This document shows, in pieces, positions 56,533 to 64,000 of a stretch of 64,000 nucleotides of DNA. Both the position numbers and the translations under genes were made by a program. Where the stretch lies: NCBI RefSeq assembly GCF_000355675.1, contig NC_020888.1:1-64000 (forward strand). Reading direction: 5' to 3'. The notes beneath the pieces were generated by a model. That model was given only the letters and a program-made list of their open reading frames with translations. It was not told the origin of the DNA and did not search any database. Position 1 is the stretch's first letter, and every line of letters begins with the position of its first letter. The DNA comes from Thalassolituus oleivorans MIL-1. GTDB lineage: Bacteria > Pseudomonadota > Gammaproteobacteria > Pseudomonadales > Oceanobacteraceae.

Positions 56533-57150
56533 ATGGAAGCTTATTCACAATACGACTTATCTGAACACGATCCGTATTTAATTAACAATTCGTCATGTTT
56601 AAAAAATTTATTAGGGCATACGAATACCACCTCTCTTAATGAAGCCGAAAGGCGTATTACCCAGCAGACATTAGCGCAGTTAATAGCTTCACCCGTTCAG
56701 CCTTCTTTTGATTTGAAACACTTAGCTGAAATACATCGCAGAATTTTTCGCCATGTTTACCCGTTTGCTGGAGAATTACGAAAAGTAGAGATTGGCAAAG
56801 GGAATAAACTTTTCTTACCGTATGCTTTGATTCATCGCGAAGCTGCTGCTTGCTTCTCGCAATTGATGACTGAAAATTATTTACGAGGCTTAGACGCTAA
56901 TACCTTTGGGCAAAGAGCTGGTTTTTATTTGGGTTGGATCAATAAGATACATGCATTTAGGGAAGGGAACGGGCGAACGCAGCGTGTCTTTATCGATCAG
57001 TTAGCTAGTCAAAACGATTACTTCATTGAATGGTCTTCAATTAGCGGTCAGGCGATGGCCGATGCTAGTCGATCAGCCAGAACTATAGATGTCAGTGCTA
57101 GAGATCTTGGACGTCTTTTATCTATGAATATTGTAAAGAGGGAATGGTAA
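56533..57150 (+). CDS. Fic-domain toxin (VbhT-like adenylyltransferase)
   Basis: This 205-residue class I Fic protein transfers AMP from ATP to target proteins, in known cases including DNA gyrase and topoisomerase IV. The catalytic loop HAFREGNGRTQR near 139-150 matches HxFx(D/E)GNGRxxR in full. The flap KGNKLFLPYALI lies near 96, and HLAEIHRRIFRHVYPFAGELR near 64 is typical (FRHVYPFAGELR core). There is no inhibitory motif in the toxin itself, since it is carried by the preceding antitoxin gene. Both gyrase and topoisomerase IV genes are in this window, though that is not evidence of targeting. Confidence 0.88.
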   Translation: MEAYSQYDLSEHDPYLINNSSCLKNLLGHTNTTSLNEAERRITQQTLAQLIASPVQPSFDLKHLAEIHRRIFRHVYPFAGELRKVEIGKGNKLFLPYALIHREAAACFSQLMTENYLRGLDANTFGQRAGFYLGWINKIHAFREGNGRTQRVFIDQLASQNDYFIEWSSISGQAMADASRSARTIDVSARDLGRLLSMNIVKREW

Positions 57151-57230
57151 ACTTTGTAAAGTTGCGTTCTACCGAGACTAGACCAGACTAAAAAGACAGT
57201 TCATCTTTTTTTGTAGCGTTGGAGCACTTG

Positions 57231-57434
57231 ATGCGCGACTCTGATTCGGTAAAGCAATTGGTTATTTTCTTGGCTGTTACAGCTGTTATTGTTGCGGGTA
57301 TGGTGTATTACCACAAAGTAACGCCTAGCCCATTTGATGCGAAGGCTTTCTTCGGTGAAACGGGAGCTGTTCCTGTTGTTCCCTTACCCGCAGCGCCTAA
57401 AACAGGCACTGTTGCCCAGATCCCTCGCTCATAA
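57231..57434 (+). CDS. Small single-pass membrane protein, unrecognised
   Basis: The 67-residue protein has one predicted membrane helix (about 10-27, LVIFLAVTAVIVAGMVYY) followed by a short Pro/Ala-rich tail. ATG 57231 has a GGAG site, and the frame is open to a TTG at 57219. Its last 38 bases overlap the 3' end of the convergent EAL gene. I recognise no family. It is supported by the ribosome-binding site and its clear membrane segment. Confidence 0.55.
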   Translation: MRDSDSVKQLVIFLAVTAVIVAGMVYYHKVTPSPFDAKAFFGETGAVPVVPLPAAPKTGTVAQIPRS

Positions 57435-59004
57435 CTAGTTCGCCGTCAATACGTTCGATGAGGTGATCGAGAGACATAGGTTGGGCGTATAAAAAGCCTT
57501 GAACCCGATCACAGCCAAGAGTGTGAATTACCTCTAAGCATTTGCTGTCCTCTACGCCTTCTGCCGTTGTTTCTAAGCCTAAGCGCCGCGCTAAATACAA
57601 CATAGAGCTAACGATATGTGTTTGCGGGCCGTCAGAACCTAACGGCGTTACAAACGCACGATCGAGTTTTATGCCAGTTAGTGGCAGCTCGTTTAGGTGC
57701 GAGAGTGATGAAAATCCCGTACCAAAATCATCCAATACGATATGAACACCCGCCTGCTTTAGTGTGCGCAAATTTAGCAGTGACACACTGGCATCCAGCA
57801 TCATGGCGGTTTCGGTTAGTTCTAATTCTAAACAGGAAGGCGGTACGCCGTTCTCTTCCAGAAGACTGAGAACTTTGTCGGCGTAATCAGGATCGGCGAC
57901 TTCGGGGAAGGACACATTCACCGCCATGCGCAATGAGTGTCCGCGCTCAGCAAGTCGATGCCATGCTTTCAACGTTTCGCTCAAGGCCCATAAGCCCAAA
58001 GTCCGAATTAAACCGGCCATTTCAGCATCGCGAATAAATACCGTTGGTGGCACAACCCCTAACTCTGGGTGCAGCCAGCGTAATAGGGCTTCTGCCCCCA
58101 CTAACTTTCCACTCGCGGTTTCGAATTGTGGCTGAAATTCTAGGTAGAACTCTTTGCGTCTTAGCGCGCGGATTAAATCAGACACGACCAAGCTCTCAGA
58201 TGTACTCAGTGACCGCGTACCTATGCCGCTTTGCATCATGCGCTTGTGTTCAATTTGCTGCACACAGGCTTGTAGTGTTTTTCCAAGGTCATTATAGCTG
58301 TGCAACATCAAGGGATTACTAAGGAAAGACGTCCACAGATAGGCACTGTCGTCTTCATATGAGGCAAGCCAAGATTCTGCCAATATTGCTTGTTGGGTGC
58401 TCACCACAACAAACTGATCGTCTAATAATTTGCCGATTAGGGCGTCGGCTGGTGCATTTGAGCGCAGACGATGTTCAAACGCTTGTTGGGTGGCAAAGCG
58501 CAGTTCAGCACTATCGCCGGATGCTGCGGGTCGCCATCGACAACTAACCACCTGCAAAAATAGATCGGATTGCTTCTCTAAGCGGATGCGTAATTGTCGC
58601 AAGAACATCTGGCGCGTGAGTAATGGGCACTGCAAGCCGAGAGCGCTCGTACGTAAATCTTCTAAGCCATGGTTGATTGATGTCGGTGATAGTTGGTCTT
58701 CATCTAGCCACACGCTCGCGTCAGGGTAATAAGCGCGTTCTGTAGGGCGACCTATGATCAAGCAGGCATGGTGGCTGCTCATTTCTTGAATACGATCACG
58801 TAAATTAGGTGAGTCATGAGGTGCGATTACAATAACCATATGGCCATTTGGAATCGGCATAAAGGCGTCGAACATGCCACTACGAATGGGATGCGCAGCG
58901 GCCCCTGGTTGCTCACTTAACCATTGAATCAAGGTTGAGGATACGGGACGTTCCGTCCCTAGAACCAATAGGTCGAGTATTGTGTGGTCTGGTAGAGACA
59001 CCAT
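57397..59004 (-). CDS. EAL-domain c-di-GMP phosphodiesterase with degenerate GGDEF
   Basis: The 535-residue protein has an N-terminal receiver-like region (about 8-110), a degenerate GGDEF domain (about 135-260) where the GGDEF site reads KLLDDQFVVV, and an EAL domain (about 275-520) with EALLRW, NVSFPEV, LELTETAMM, DDFGTGFSSL and TAEGVED. The EAL residues are complete, so it should degrade c-di-GMP, with the degenerate GGDEF perhaps sensing GTP. There are no membrane helices. It stands alone, convergent with the small membrane protein gene. Confidence 0.86.
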   Translation of the reverse strand: MVSLPDHTILDLLVLGTERPVSSTLIQWLSEQPGAAAHPIRSGMFDAFMPIPNGHMVIVIAPHDSPNLRDRIQEMSSHHACLIIGRPTERAYYPDASVWLDEDQLSPTSINHGLEDLRTSALGLQCPLLTRQMFLRQLRIRLEKQSDLFLQVVSCRWRPAASGDSAELRFATQQAFEHRLRSNAPADALIGKLLDDQFVVVSTQQAILAESWLASYEDDSAYLWTSFLSNPLMLHSYNDLGKTLQACVQQIEHKRMMQSGIGTRSLSTSESLVVSDLIRALRRKEFYLEFQPQFETASGKLVGAEALLRWLHPELGVVPPTVFIRDAEMAGLIRTLGLWALSETLKAWHRLAERGHSLRMAVNVSFPEVADPDYADKVLSLLEENGVPPSCLELELTETAMMLDASVSLLNLRTLKQAGVHIVLDDFGTGFSSLSHLNELPLTGIKLDRAFVTPLGSDGPQTHIVSSMLYLARRLGLETTAEGVEDSKCLEVIHTLGCDRVQGFLYAQPMSLDHLIERIDGELVMSEGSGQQCLF

Positions 59005-59205
59005 AAGAAAACAATAAAACCGTAATTAAATTAAAGGCTCCTATATGTATAGGTCATTAGCGCGACTCTTGCCGTTGGATTGCGAAAAAATATGAAAACA
59101 CGAGGGTCGCTGGGGCGTTTTTGCTGCCGAATGTCAGGTCTTGTTAGTAAAGGAACGATTTAATCGCGGTCGATAACTGCTAAAATCCCCGGCCCAGAGA
59201 GAGGT

Positions 59206-61239
59206 ATGTCCGTGGTCGATCTAAGTCAACTCAATCCCCGCCAGAAAGAAGCAGCCAAATACATCGACGGTCCACTGTTGGTGCTGGCCGGTGCGGGTTC
59301 GGGTAAAACCAGCGTGATCACGCGTAAGATTGCCTATCTCATTGGTGTTTGCGGCATTAAGCCGCACCACATCGCGGCGGTGACCTTTACCAATAAAGCC
59401 TCGCGCGAGATGAAAGAGCGGGTCAGCGCCTTGGTTGGCAAGGGCGGAGCCAAAGGGTTAACCGTCTCTACCTTCCACAACCTCGGTTTGAACATCATTC
59501 GTTTTGAGCACAAAACAGCAGGCTACAAGCCGGGCTTTTCGATTCTTGATCAAGACGACTGCAAAGGCATTATCCGCGACGTTATGCACCGTGAGCACGG
59601 TGACGATGGCGATATGCTCGACATGATTCAGAGCGCTATTTCCAATCTGAAAAACGATCTTATTACTCCTGAGCAAGCGGTCAACATGGCCCAAACTCAG
59701 CAAGATTCGCTGATTGCGCAAACCTATTCGGTTTACCAGCGCATGCTCAAGGCCTACAACGCGGTCGATTTTGATGATTTGATCATGGCGCCAACCGTGT
59801 TGTTTATGAATAACCCGGAAGTATTAACACGCTGGCAGAAGAAGATTCGTTACTTGCTGGTGGATGAGTATCAAGACACCAACACCAGTCAGTATGAGCT
59901 GGTTAAGTTACTCGTGGGTCATCGTACCGGTTTGACTGTGGTTGGGGATGACGATCAGTCGATTTATGCTTGGCGCGGCGCTAAGCCAGAAAACTTGTCG
60001 CTGTTGAAGAAAGATTTCCCAACGCTGAAGATCGTCAAACTGGAGCAAAACTATCGCTCCACCGGTTTAATCCTTAACGCCGCTAACCGTGTGATTGATA
60101 ACAATCCGCACGAGTTTGAGAAGAAGCTCTGGTCCGATATGGGCTACGGCGATCCGATTAAGATTCTTAAATGTCGCAACGACGACGTTGAGTCCGAGCG
60201 CATCGCGACGGAAATTGTTGAGCGCCGCTTGCGTTATGGCTGCGGCTATAAAGATTTTGCCGTGCTGTACCGTGGTAATCATCAATCGCGCAATATTGAA
60301 ATGAAATTGCAGGCCTATCAGGTGCCTTACAAAATCAGTGGTGGCCAGTCATTTTTTGGCCGCAATGAAATTAAAGACATCATGGGCTATTTACGCTTAA
60401 TCATTAACCCCAGCGATGATGCTGCTTTTTTACGCATTATTAATACCCCGCGCCGTGAAATTGGCCCGACTACGATTGAAAAGCTAAGCGAATACGCCGC
60501 CATGCGTGGCACCAGTATGTTGTCTGCCACCACTGAGATGGGGCTTGAACAGTCACTGATGCCTAAGGCGCTGGATCGCTTGCGTCGGTTTGGCCATTGG
60601 CTCGATGGGATTACTCGCAATGCTTATACCGATGATCCAGTGGCAGCGATTAAAGAAATGATCACCGACATCGATTACGAAAGCTATTTATTGCAAAACT
60701 CCGGTACGCCAAATCAAGCCGAGCGGCGCATGAAAAACGTGTGGTTTTTAATCGACTCCATTAGCAAGATGATTTCAAAAGCGGAAGAAGAGGGTGATGA
60801 ATGCACCATCGAAGATGCCGTAGGACGTTTGATTTTGCGCGATATGATGGAGCAACAAGCGCAAGAAGACGAAAGTGATCAAGTGCAGTTAATGACGCTG
60901 CACGCGTCAAAAGGTTTGGAATTTCCGCATGTGTATATCATGGGCATGGAAGAAGAACTCATGCCGCACCGCAACAGCATTGAAGCCGATACGATCGAAG
61001 AAGAACGCCGTTTAATGTACGTGGGTATTACCCGTGCAAAGCGGACGTTAACACTGACGTATGCAGCGAAGCGCCGTCAGTATGGTGAAGCAGCGTCGAC
61101 TACGCATTCGCGCTTTTTGGATGAATTACCGCCCGATGATATTCTTTGGGAAGGTAAAACCGAAACCAGCGCTGAAGAGCAAAAGCAGCGCGGACAAGAA
61201 ACGCTGAGCAGTTTGCGCAATATGTTGGCTGATTTTTAA
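59206..61239 (+). CDS. rep: ATP-dependent DNA helicase Rep
   Basis: Rep is a 3'-5' superfamily 1 helicase that clears proteins ahead of the replisome. The 677-residue length fits Rep (673 in E. coli). Motifs seen are LNPRQKEAAKY, VLAGAGSGKTSV near 27, DEYQDTN near 221, VGDDDQSIYAWRGA near 246, QNYRST near 283, TLHASKGLEFPHV near 565 and VGITRAKRTL near 605. ATG 59206 is only 3 bases from GAGAGG, so GTG 59212 may be the true start. Confidence 0.94.
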   Translation: MSVVDLSQLNPRQKEAAKYIDGPLLVLAGAGSGKTSVITRKIAYLIGVCGIKPHHIAAVTFTNKASREMKERVSALVGKGGAKGLTVSTFHNLGLNIIRFEHKTAGYKPGFSILDQDDCKGIIRDVMHREHGDDGDMLDMIQSAISNLKNDLITPEQAVNMAQTQQDSLIAQTYSVYQRMLKAYNAVDFDDLIMAPTVLFMNNPEVLTRWQKKIRYLLVDEYQDTNTSQYELVKLLVGHRTGLTVVGDDDQSIYAWRGAKPENLSLLKKDFPTLKIVKLEQNYRSTGLILNAANRVIDNNPHEFEKKLWSDMGYGDPIKILKCRNDDVESERIATEIVERRLRYGCGYKDFAVLYRGNHQSRNIEMKLQAYQVPYKISGGQSFFGRNEIKDIMGYLRLIINPSDDAAFLRIINTPRREIGPTTIEKLSEYAAMRGTSMLSATTEMGLEQSLMPKALDRLRRFGHWLDGITRNAYTDDPVAAIKEMITDIDYESYLLQNSGTPNQAERRMKNVWFLIDSISKMISKAEEEGDECTIEDAVGRLILRDMMEQQAQEDESDQVQLMTLHASKGLEFPHVYIMGMEEELMPHRNSIEADTIEEERRLMYVGITRAKRTLTLTYAAKRRQYGEAASTTHSRFLDELPPDDILWEGKTETSAEEQKQRGQETLSSLRNMLADF

Positions 61240-61253
61240 CGATTAACGAACAT

Positions 61254-61284
61254 AAAAAAGCCCAGCAATTGCTGGGCTTTTTTA
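61254..61284. terminator. Bidirectional intrinsic terminator after rep
   Basis: GCCCAGCAATTGCTGGGC is a near-continuous stem with AAAAAA before and TTTTTT after. It serves rep and the convergent lipoprotein gene. Confidence 0.9.
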
Positions 61285-61298
61285 TGTTGGGTTTGTGG

Positions 61299-63626
61299 TT
61301 ATTTAATTGCCCAAACCTCGCCGTACACTTCGCCAACGGCTTGATCAACCGCGGCAGATGTACCGGCCTCTTGGCTAAAGGTTTTCAAGCTAATTTGACG
61401 TGCATTCACTTCAATTTTCGCCATCGTTAAGCGCAGGAATGTCGTCTCGCCCTTTTGTGTATTAGACGTGTTAATGACCACGTGGCCAGCGCTATTGATT
61501 GCCCAAGTAAAGTCGAGAACGGAATCTTCTTCACCACCTACTTCGCCAACAAACACACCCGCACCTGCGGCTTTGAAATTAAACACGCCAAAATCCGATA
61601 CAAAGGTTTGATTGGTTAGGTCTGCACTGACAAAGCTAGAGGCTGAACATGCTTCAGCAGCGGCAATAAAATCGGATGACGTTCCGCCCGTTGCAACACC
61701 GCTTTGATCTTCGCCTTCTTCAATATCACCGGTTGAGCAAGGTTCAAGGTCAGTTAGCAAACTGTAATCAAATGCGGCTTTGATTTGATCGCGTGCGCTG
61801 TTATTGAATACCCATTGATTGTCATTGCTGCTACCGGCTGGAATGATGCCGCCGCGACGTACATAGCCATCATGAACAGTAAAGAACTGGGTTTTCTCGT
61901 CGTCGTCCAGATCGCCTTTTGAGATCAAAATGGCAGGTAAGGTGAATTGCATAACTACCTTAGTATCAACCGTATTTTGTGCCCAAGTGCCGGTGTATTT
62001 AGTGGACAATGACGTCGTAGAACCTTCGCGATAGTCGACTAAATAATAGTTAGCGACGCCGCCGCTGACGAACTCTGCCATGATGCTAATATCACGACCA
62101 TAAAGTTCGGTGCCTTTAATATCGGCAGGATCATTTGGGTTGCTAGCTGCTGTGCTAGAAACTAACTGAGATAGAGTCGTCGCCGCGTCGCCATCGGTTT
62201 CGTAGTTGCCGTCACCGGTGCGCAGGAAGACGTTATTACACCAAGTATCCGTTGGCGAGAATGGGCCTGTAGCGTTGCCAGAGCCACCCCAGCATTCAGA
62301 TACCGTTGCAACGTTATCGTTGAAAATAACGTGAATAGCCGAGTCACGAACAAAGCTTAAACGATATCCAGTAGCGCCCTCGCTAAAGGTTTCGGCAGGG
62401 TCGAGTACGTATTCATAACGTTCGTCGTCGGCGAAGCTGGCGATGCGCTTGCCGGTTAAATCGACTGAAATACCGGTAATGACTTCCTTAGAGGCACCAA
62501 GACCACCGCGCTTAACAATAACGCTATCGCCCGATACCGTAATGGTTTCAGAGCTATCCGAGACACAATTCCAAGCACCGCTATCCAAAATACAATCTTG
62601 GTAGGTATCAGCATTGTCTTCTGAGTCAGCATCCCAAGATTCGGTTGAGCTGTTGTAAATGGAGCGCGTGATGGTGACGTTATTGCTGCTATCGGCGCTC
62701 ACGGTGCCGTAAAAGAAATCAACAACGCCTTGGTCGTACTCATCACTTTCAAAAAAGTGCAGGCTGTCACCGGAAGTTAATACTTCGGCAATGCTTACAT
62801 CGGTCGCACTGCGTTTTGCTTCGCGTTCGGCAAGATCGTCGTTAATGGTTGCGGTATCAACGTTGGCGCCGTCAACGCCACCCGAGGAAACAACATCATC
62901 AGGATCAAAGCTTTCACCTGCGGCATCCACTTGTGCTGAAATAGTGTCAAGTGCAGCGACAACTTGTTTAACGATGAGTGACAGTAGGTCTTCAAACGCA
63001 ACACCAGTGCCGTCAGTGAGCTGTTTGACGGTTTCGATGTTATTTTGCATTACCACACGGGTAACCTGAGCCACCTTGTGCAGGCGCGCAAATTCAGCGC
63101 CATTGGTTTCATCACTACTACCGGCAACATAGTCGTCGGCAAGATCAATTTCGGTACCGAGTTTCGTTTGTACGCTAGCTTTGGCTTCGTCAGGAGTTAA
63201 ACCACTTTCACGCACCTCGTTCTGTACCATGGTGGTGAGAGGGCTAACGAAGTTATAACCCGCAGGTGCGGTTAAGGTGTAGGTTCGATCAATGGCAACG
63301 CCAGGGTTATCTTCGTCAATGGTTTCACCGACGACAATTTCTACCAGAATCGCAGTACTGGCTAGTTGCTCTGCGGTTACGCCTTCGAGGGTGTAGGCAC
63401 CGCCAGAGGTGGAAGTCGTTGATGGTTCGTCGGCATCACATTCTTGGTTGTCATTCAGATCTAAGCAGACGGTGGCTCCGGCTAAGTAACCGTCAGCGAC
63501 TTTACCCGATAATGATTCGCTGCCGGTTTCTGTCGAGGCAGAGGCGTTATCGTTATTGGTATTAGAGCAACCGACCAGTGCACTTGATACGCACATGGCT
63601 GCTAGCAATGGGGTAATTCGATTCAT
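61299..63626 (-). CDS. Large lipoprotein with carboxypeptidase-regulatory-like domain
   Basis: This 775-residue lipoprotein has signal core LLAAMCVSSALVGC (lipobox LVGC, Cys20), then an acidic Ser/Thr linker and a CarboxypepD_reg-like domain, VADGYLAGATVCLDLNDN near 43, typical of marine gammaproteobacterial lipoproteins. The rest is Asp/Ser/Thr-rich and probably beta-structured, with seven or more cysteines that may form disulfides. No catalytic motif is evident. ATG 63626 gives a standard signal peptide, and the frame is open to 63668. Function is unknown. A surface or binding role is inference. Confidence 0.72.
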   Translation of the reverse strand: MNRITPLLAAMCVSSALVGCSNTNNDNASASTETGSESLSGKVADGYLAGATVCLDLNDNQECDADEPSTTSTSGGAYTLEGVTAEQLASTAILVEIVVGETIDEDNPGVAIDRTYTLTAPAGYNFVSPLTTMVQNEVRESGLTPDEAKASVQTKLGTEIDLADDYVAGSSDETNGAEFARLHKVAQVTRVVMQNNIETVKQLTDGTGVAFEDLLSLIVKQVVAALDTISAQVDAAGESFDPDDVVSSGGVDGANVDTATINDDLAEREAKRSATDVSIAEVLTSGDSLHFFESDEYDQGVVDFFYGTVSADSSNNVTITRSIYNSSTESWDADSEDNADTYQDCILDSGAWNCVSDSSETITVSGDSVIVKRGGLGASKEVITGISVDLTGKRIASFADDERYEYVLDPAETFSEGATGYRLSFVRDSAIHVIFNDNVATVSECWGGSGNATGPFSPTDTWCNNVFLRTGDGNYETDGDAATTLSQLVSSTAASNPNDPADIKGTELYGRDISIMAEFVSGGVANYYLVDYREGSTTSLSTKYTGTWAQNTVDTKVVMQFTLPAILISKGDLDDDEKTQFFTVHDGYVRRGGIIPAGSSNDNQWVFNNSARDQIKAAFDYSLLTDLEPCSTGDIEEGEDQSGVATGGTSSDFIAAAEACSASSFVSADLTNQTFVSDFGVFNFKAAGAGVFVGEVGGEEDSVLDFTWAINSAGHVVINTSNTQKGETTFLRLTMAKIEVNARQISLKTFSQEAGTSAAVDQAVGEVYGEVWAIK

Positions 63627-63816
63627 GCTGTAACTCCTAACTAATGACGTGACCTTCGGTCGATGCACTGAGTTAAGCAGTTATTTGGCGAGTGTTTTGA
63701 AAAATACACCTACAAAATGTAGTTATTTATCGTTAAGAAATGTTGCTGAATTGTGCAGGTCGCTCAGGTTCTGGGCTGCAGAAGTTTAGATACTGTTATT
63801 CTTGTTATTTAGCAGG

Positions 63817-63844
63817 AAGTGGCTGACAGGAATGTCCGCCACTT
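63817..63844 (-). other. Strong hairpin downstream of the partial gene
   Basis: On the minus strand AAGTGGC-G-GACA-TTCC-TGTC-A-GCCACTT folds with 11 pairs around one mismatch. There is no T-run after it, so it is not a standard terminator. It lies 47 bases after the stop of the partial gene. Confidence 0.4.
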
Positions 63845-63891
63845 ATTAAAAACCTAGGGATTTACTCGGTTTTAATTCAGTAATGGCAGTG

Positions 63892-64000
63892 CTACTTATG
63901 TAGCCAAACCTTATTACTGATTCCCGCAAGTTCTTGATCGACAATGACACTAGCGGCATCAAGAGCGACATCATGCACAGCGCCATTGGCGATTACTTCA
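63892..64000 (-). CDS. 3' end of a gene cut by the window edge
   Basis: On the minus strand the last 109 bases read without a stop for 35 residues (ending ELAGISNKVWLHK) to a TAG at 63894-63892. The composition looks coding, and the start lies beyond the window. I cannot name the product from this tail. The 265 bases between it and the lipoprotein start hold only the hairpin and no other gene that I can see. Confidence 0.55.
   Translation of the reverse strand, partial: EVIANGAVHDVALDAASVIVDQELAGISNKVWLHK

Overview
The window is one end of a gammaproteobacterial chromosome segment beginning at the replication genes: dnaA, dnaN, recF and gyrB on the + strand. Only 58 bases precede the likely dnaA start, so the origin itself is not visible. 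Gene content and order point to a marine, Pseudomonas/Oceanospirillales-type bacterium. The plsC, gmhB, glyS, glyQ series downstream of gyrB is the order found next to gyrB in Pseudomonas. The set nudF, yqiB, cpdA, yqiA, parE facing tolC is the enterobacterial order. Genus cannot be fixed from the sequence alone. Two perfect 16-bp parS palindromes lie inside recF, consistent with an origin-proximal centromere region.

Between gyrB and the MscS channel (about 6.4 to 12.7 kb) lies an AT-rich accessory stretch. It holds an Abi-like HEPN protein, an unrecognised partner gene, an orphan CopG antitoxin, a three-gene unit (candidate permuted papain-fold enzyme, lipoprotein, membrane-anchored alpha/beta hydrolase), a complete IS3-family element that cut off the last 17 codons of that hydrolase, and an orphan Fic-type winged-helix domain. 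In Pseudomonas plsC follows gyrB closely, so this stretch looks like an insertion.

From 12.7 to 39.8 kb the content is mostly core: mechanosensitive channel, phospholipid acyltransferase, heptose phosphatase, glycyl-tRNA synthetase, spermidine synthase, topoisomerase IV (parC, parE), a PAS-GGDEF-EAL protein, cAMP phosphodiesterase, ADP-ribose pyrophosphatase, TolC, and lipopolysaccharide inner-core genes (waaA, hldE, hldD, a lauroyl-type acyltransferase; gmhB lies earlier). Two related, unrecognised lipoproteins flank a hydrolase/cyclotransferase pair.

From 39.8 to 45.8 kb there is a MocR-type regulator divergent from a CcoG-like iron-sulfur protein, then a fused PP2C phosphatase/Ser-Thr kinase and a formate/nitrite-type transporter. 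The transporter has an unusually legible control region: an NtrC-type palindrome, a sigma-54 promoter, two hairpins with identical AACGGC hexaloops of the ANTAR (NasT) target type, and an intrinsic terminator that shares sequence with the second hairpin. This indicates nitrogen-limitation control plus nitrate/nitrite-dependent antitermination.

From 45.8 to 51.7 kb lies a six-gene operon: acyl-CoA dehydrogenase, SDR, APH-type kinase, histidine-phosphatase-like protein, SDR and SMP-30-like protein. It resembles a split version of the ACAD10/11 or levulinate type of 4-hydroxyacyl-CoA catabolism. The remainder holds a subtilisin-like lipoprotein, ComM/YifB, a VbhA/Fic toxin-antitoxin pair, an EAL protein with a degenerate GGDEF domain, the Rep helicase, a large lipoprotein and the 3' end of a gene cut by the window edge. 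No rRNA, tRNA or CRISPR array was seen.
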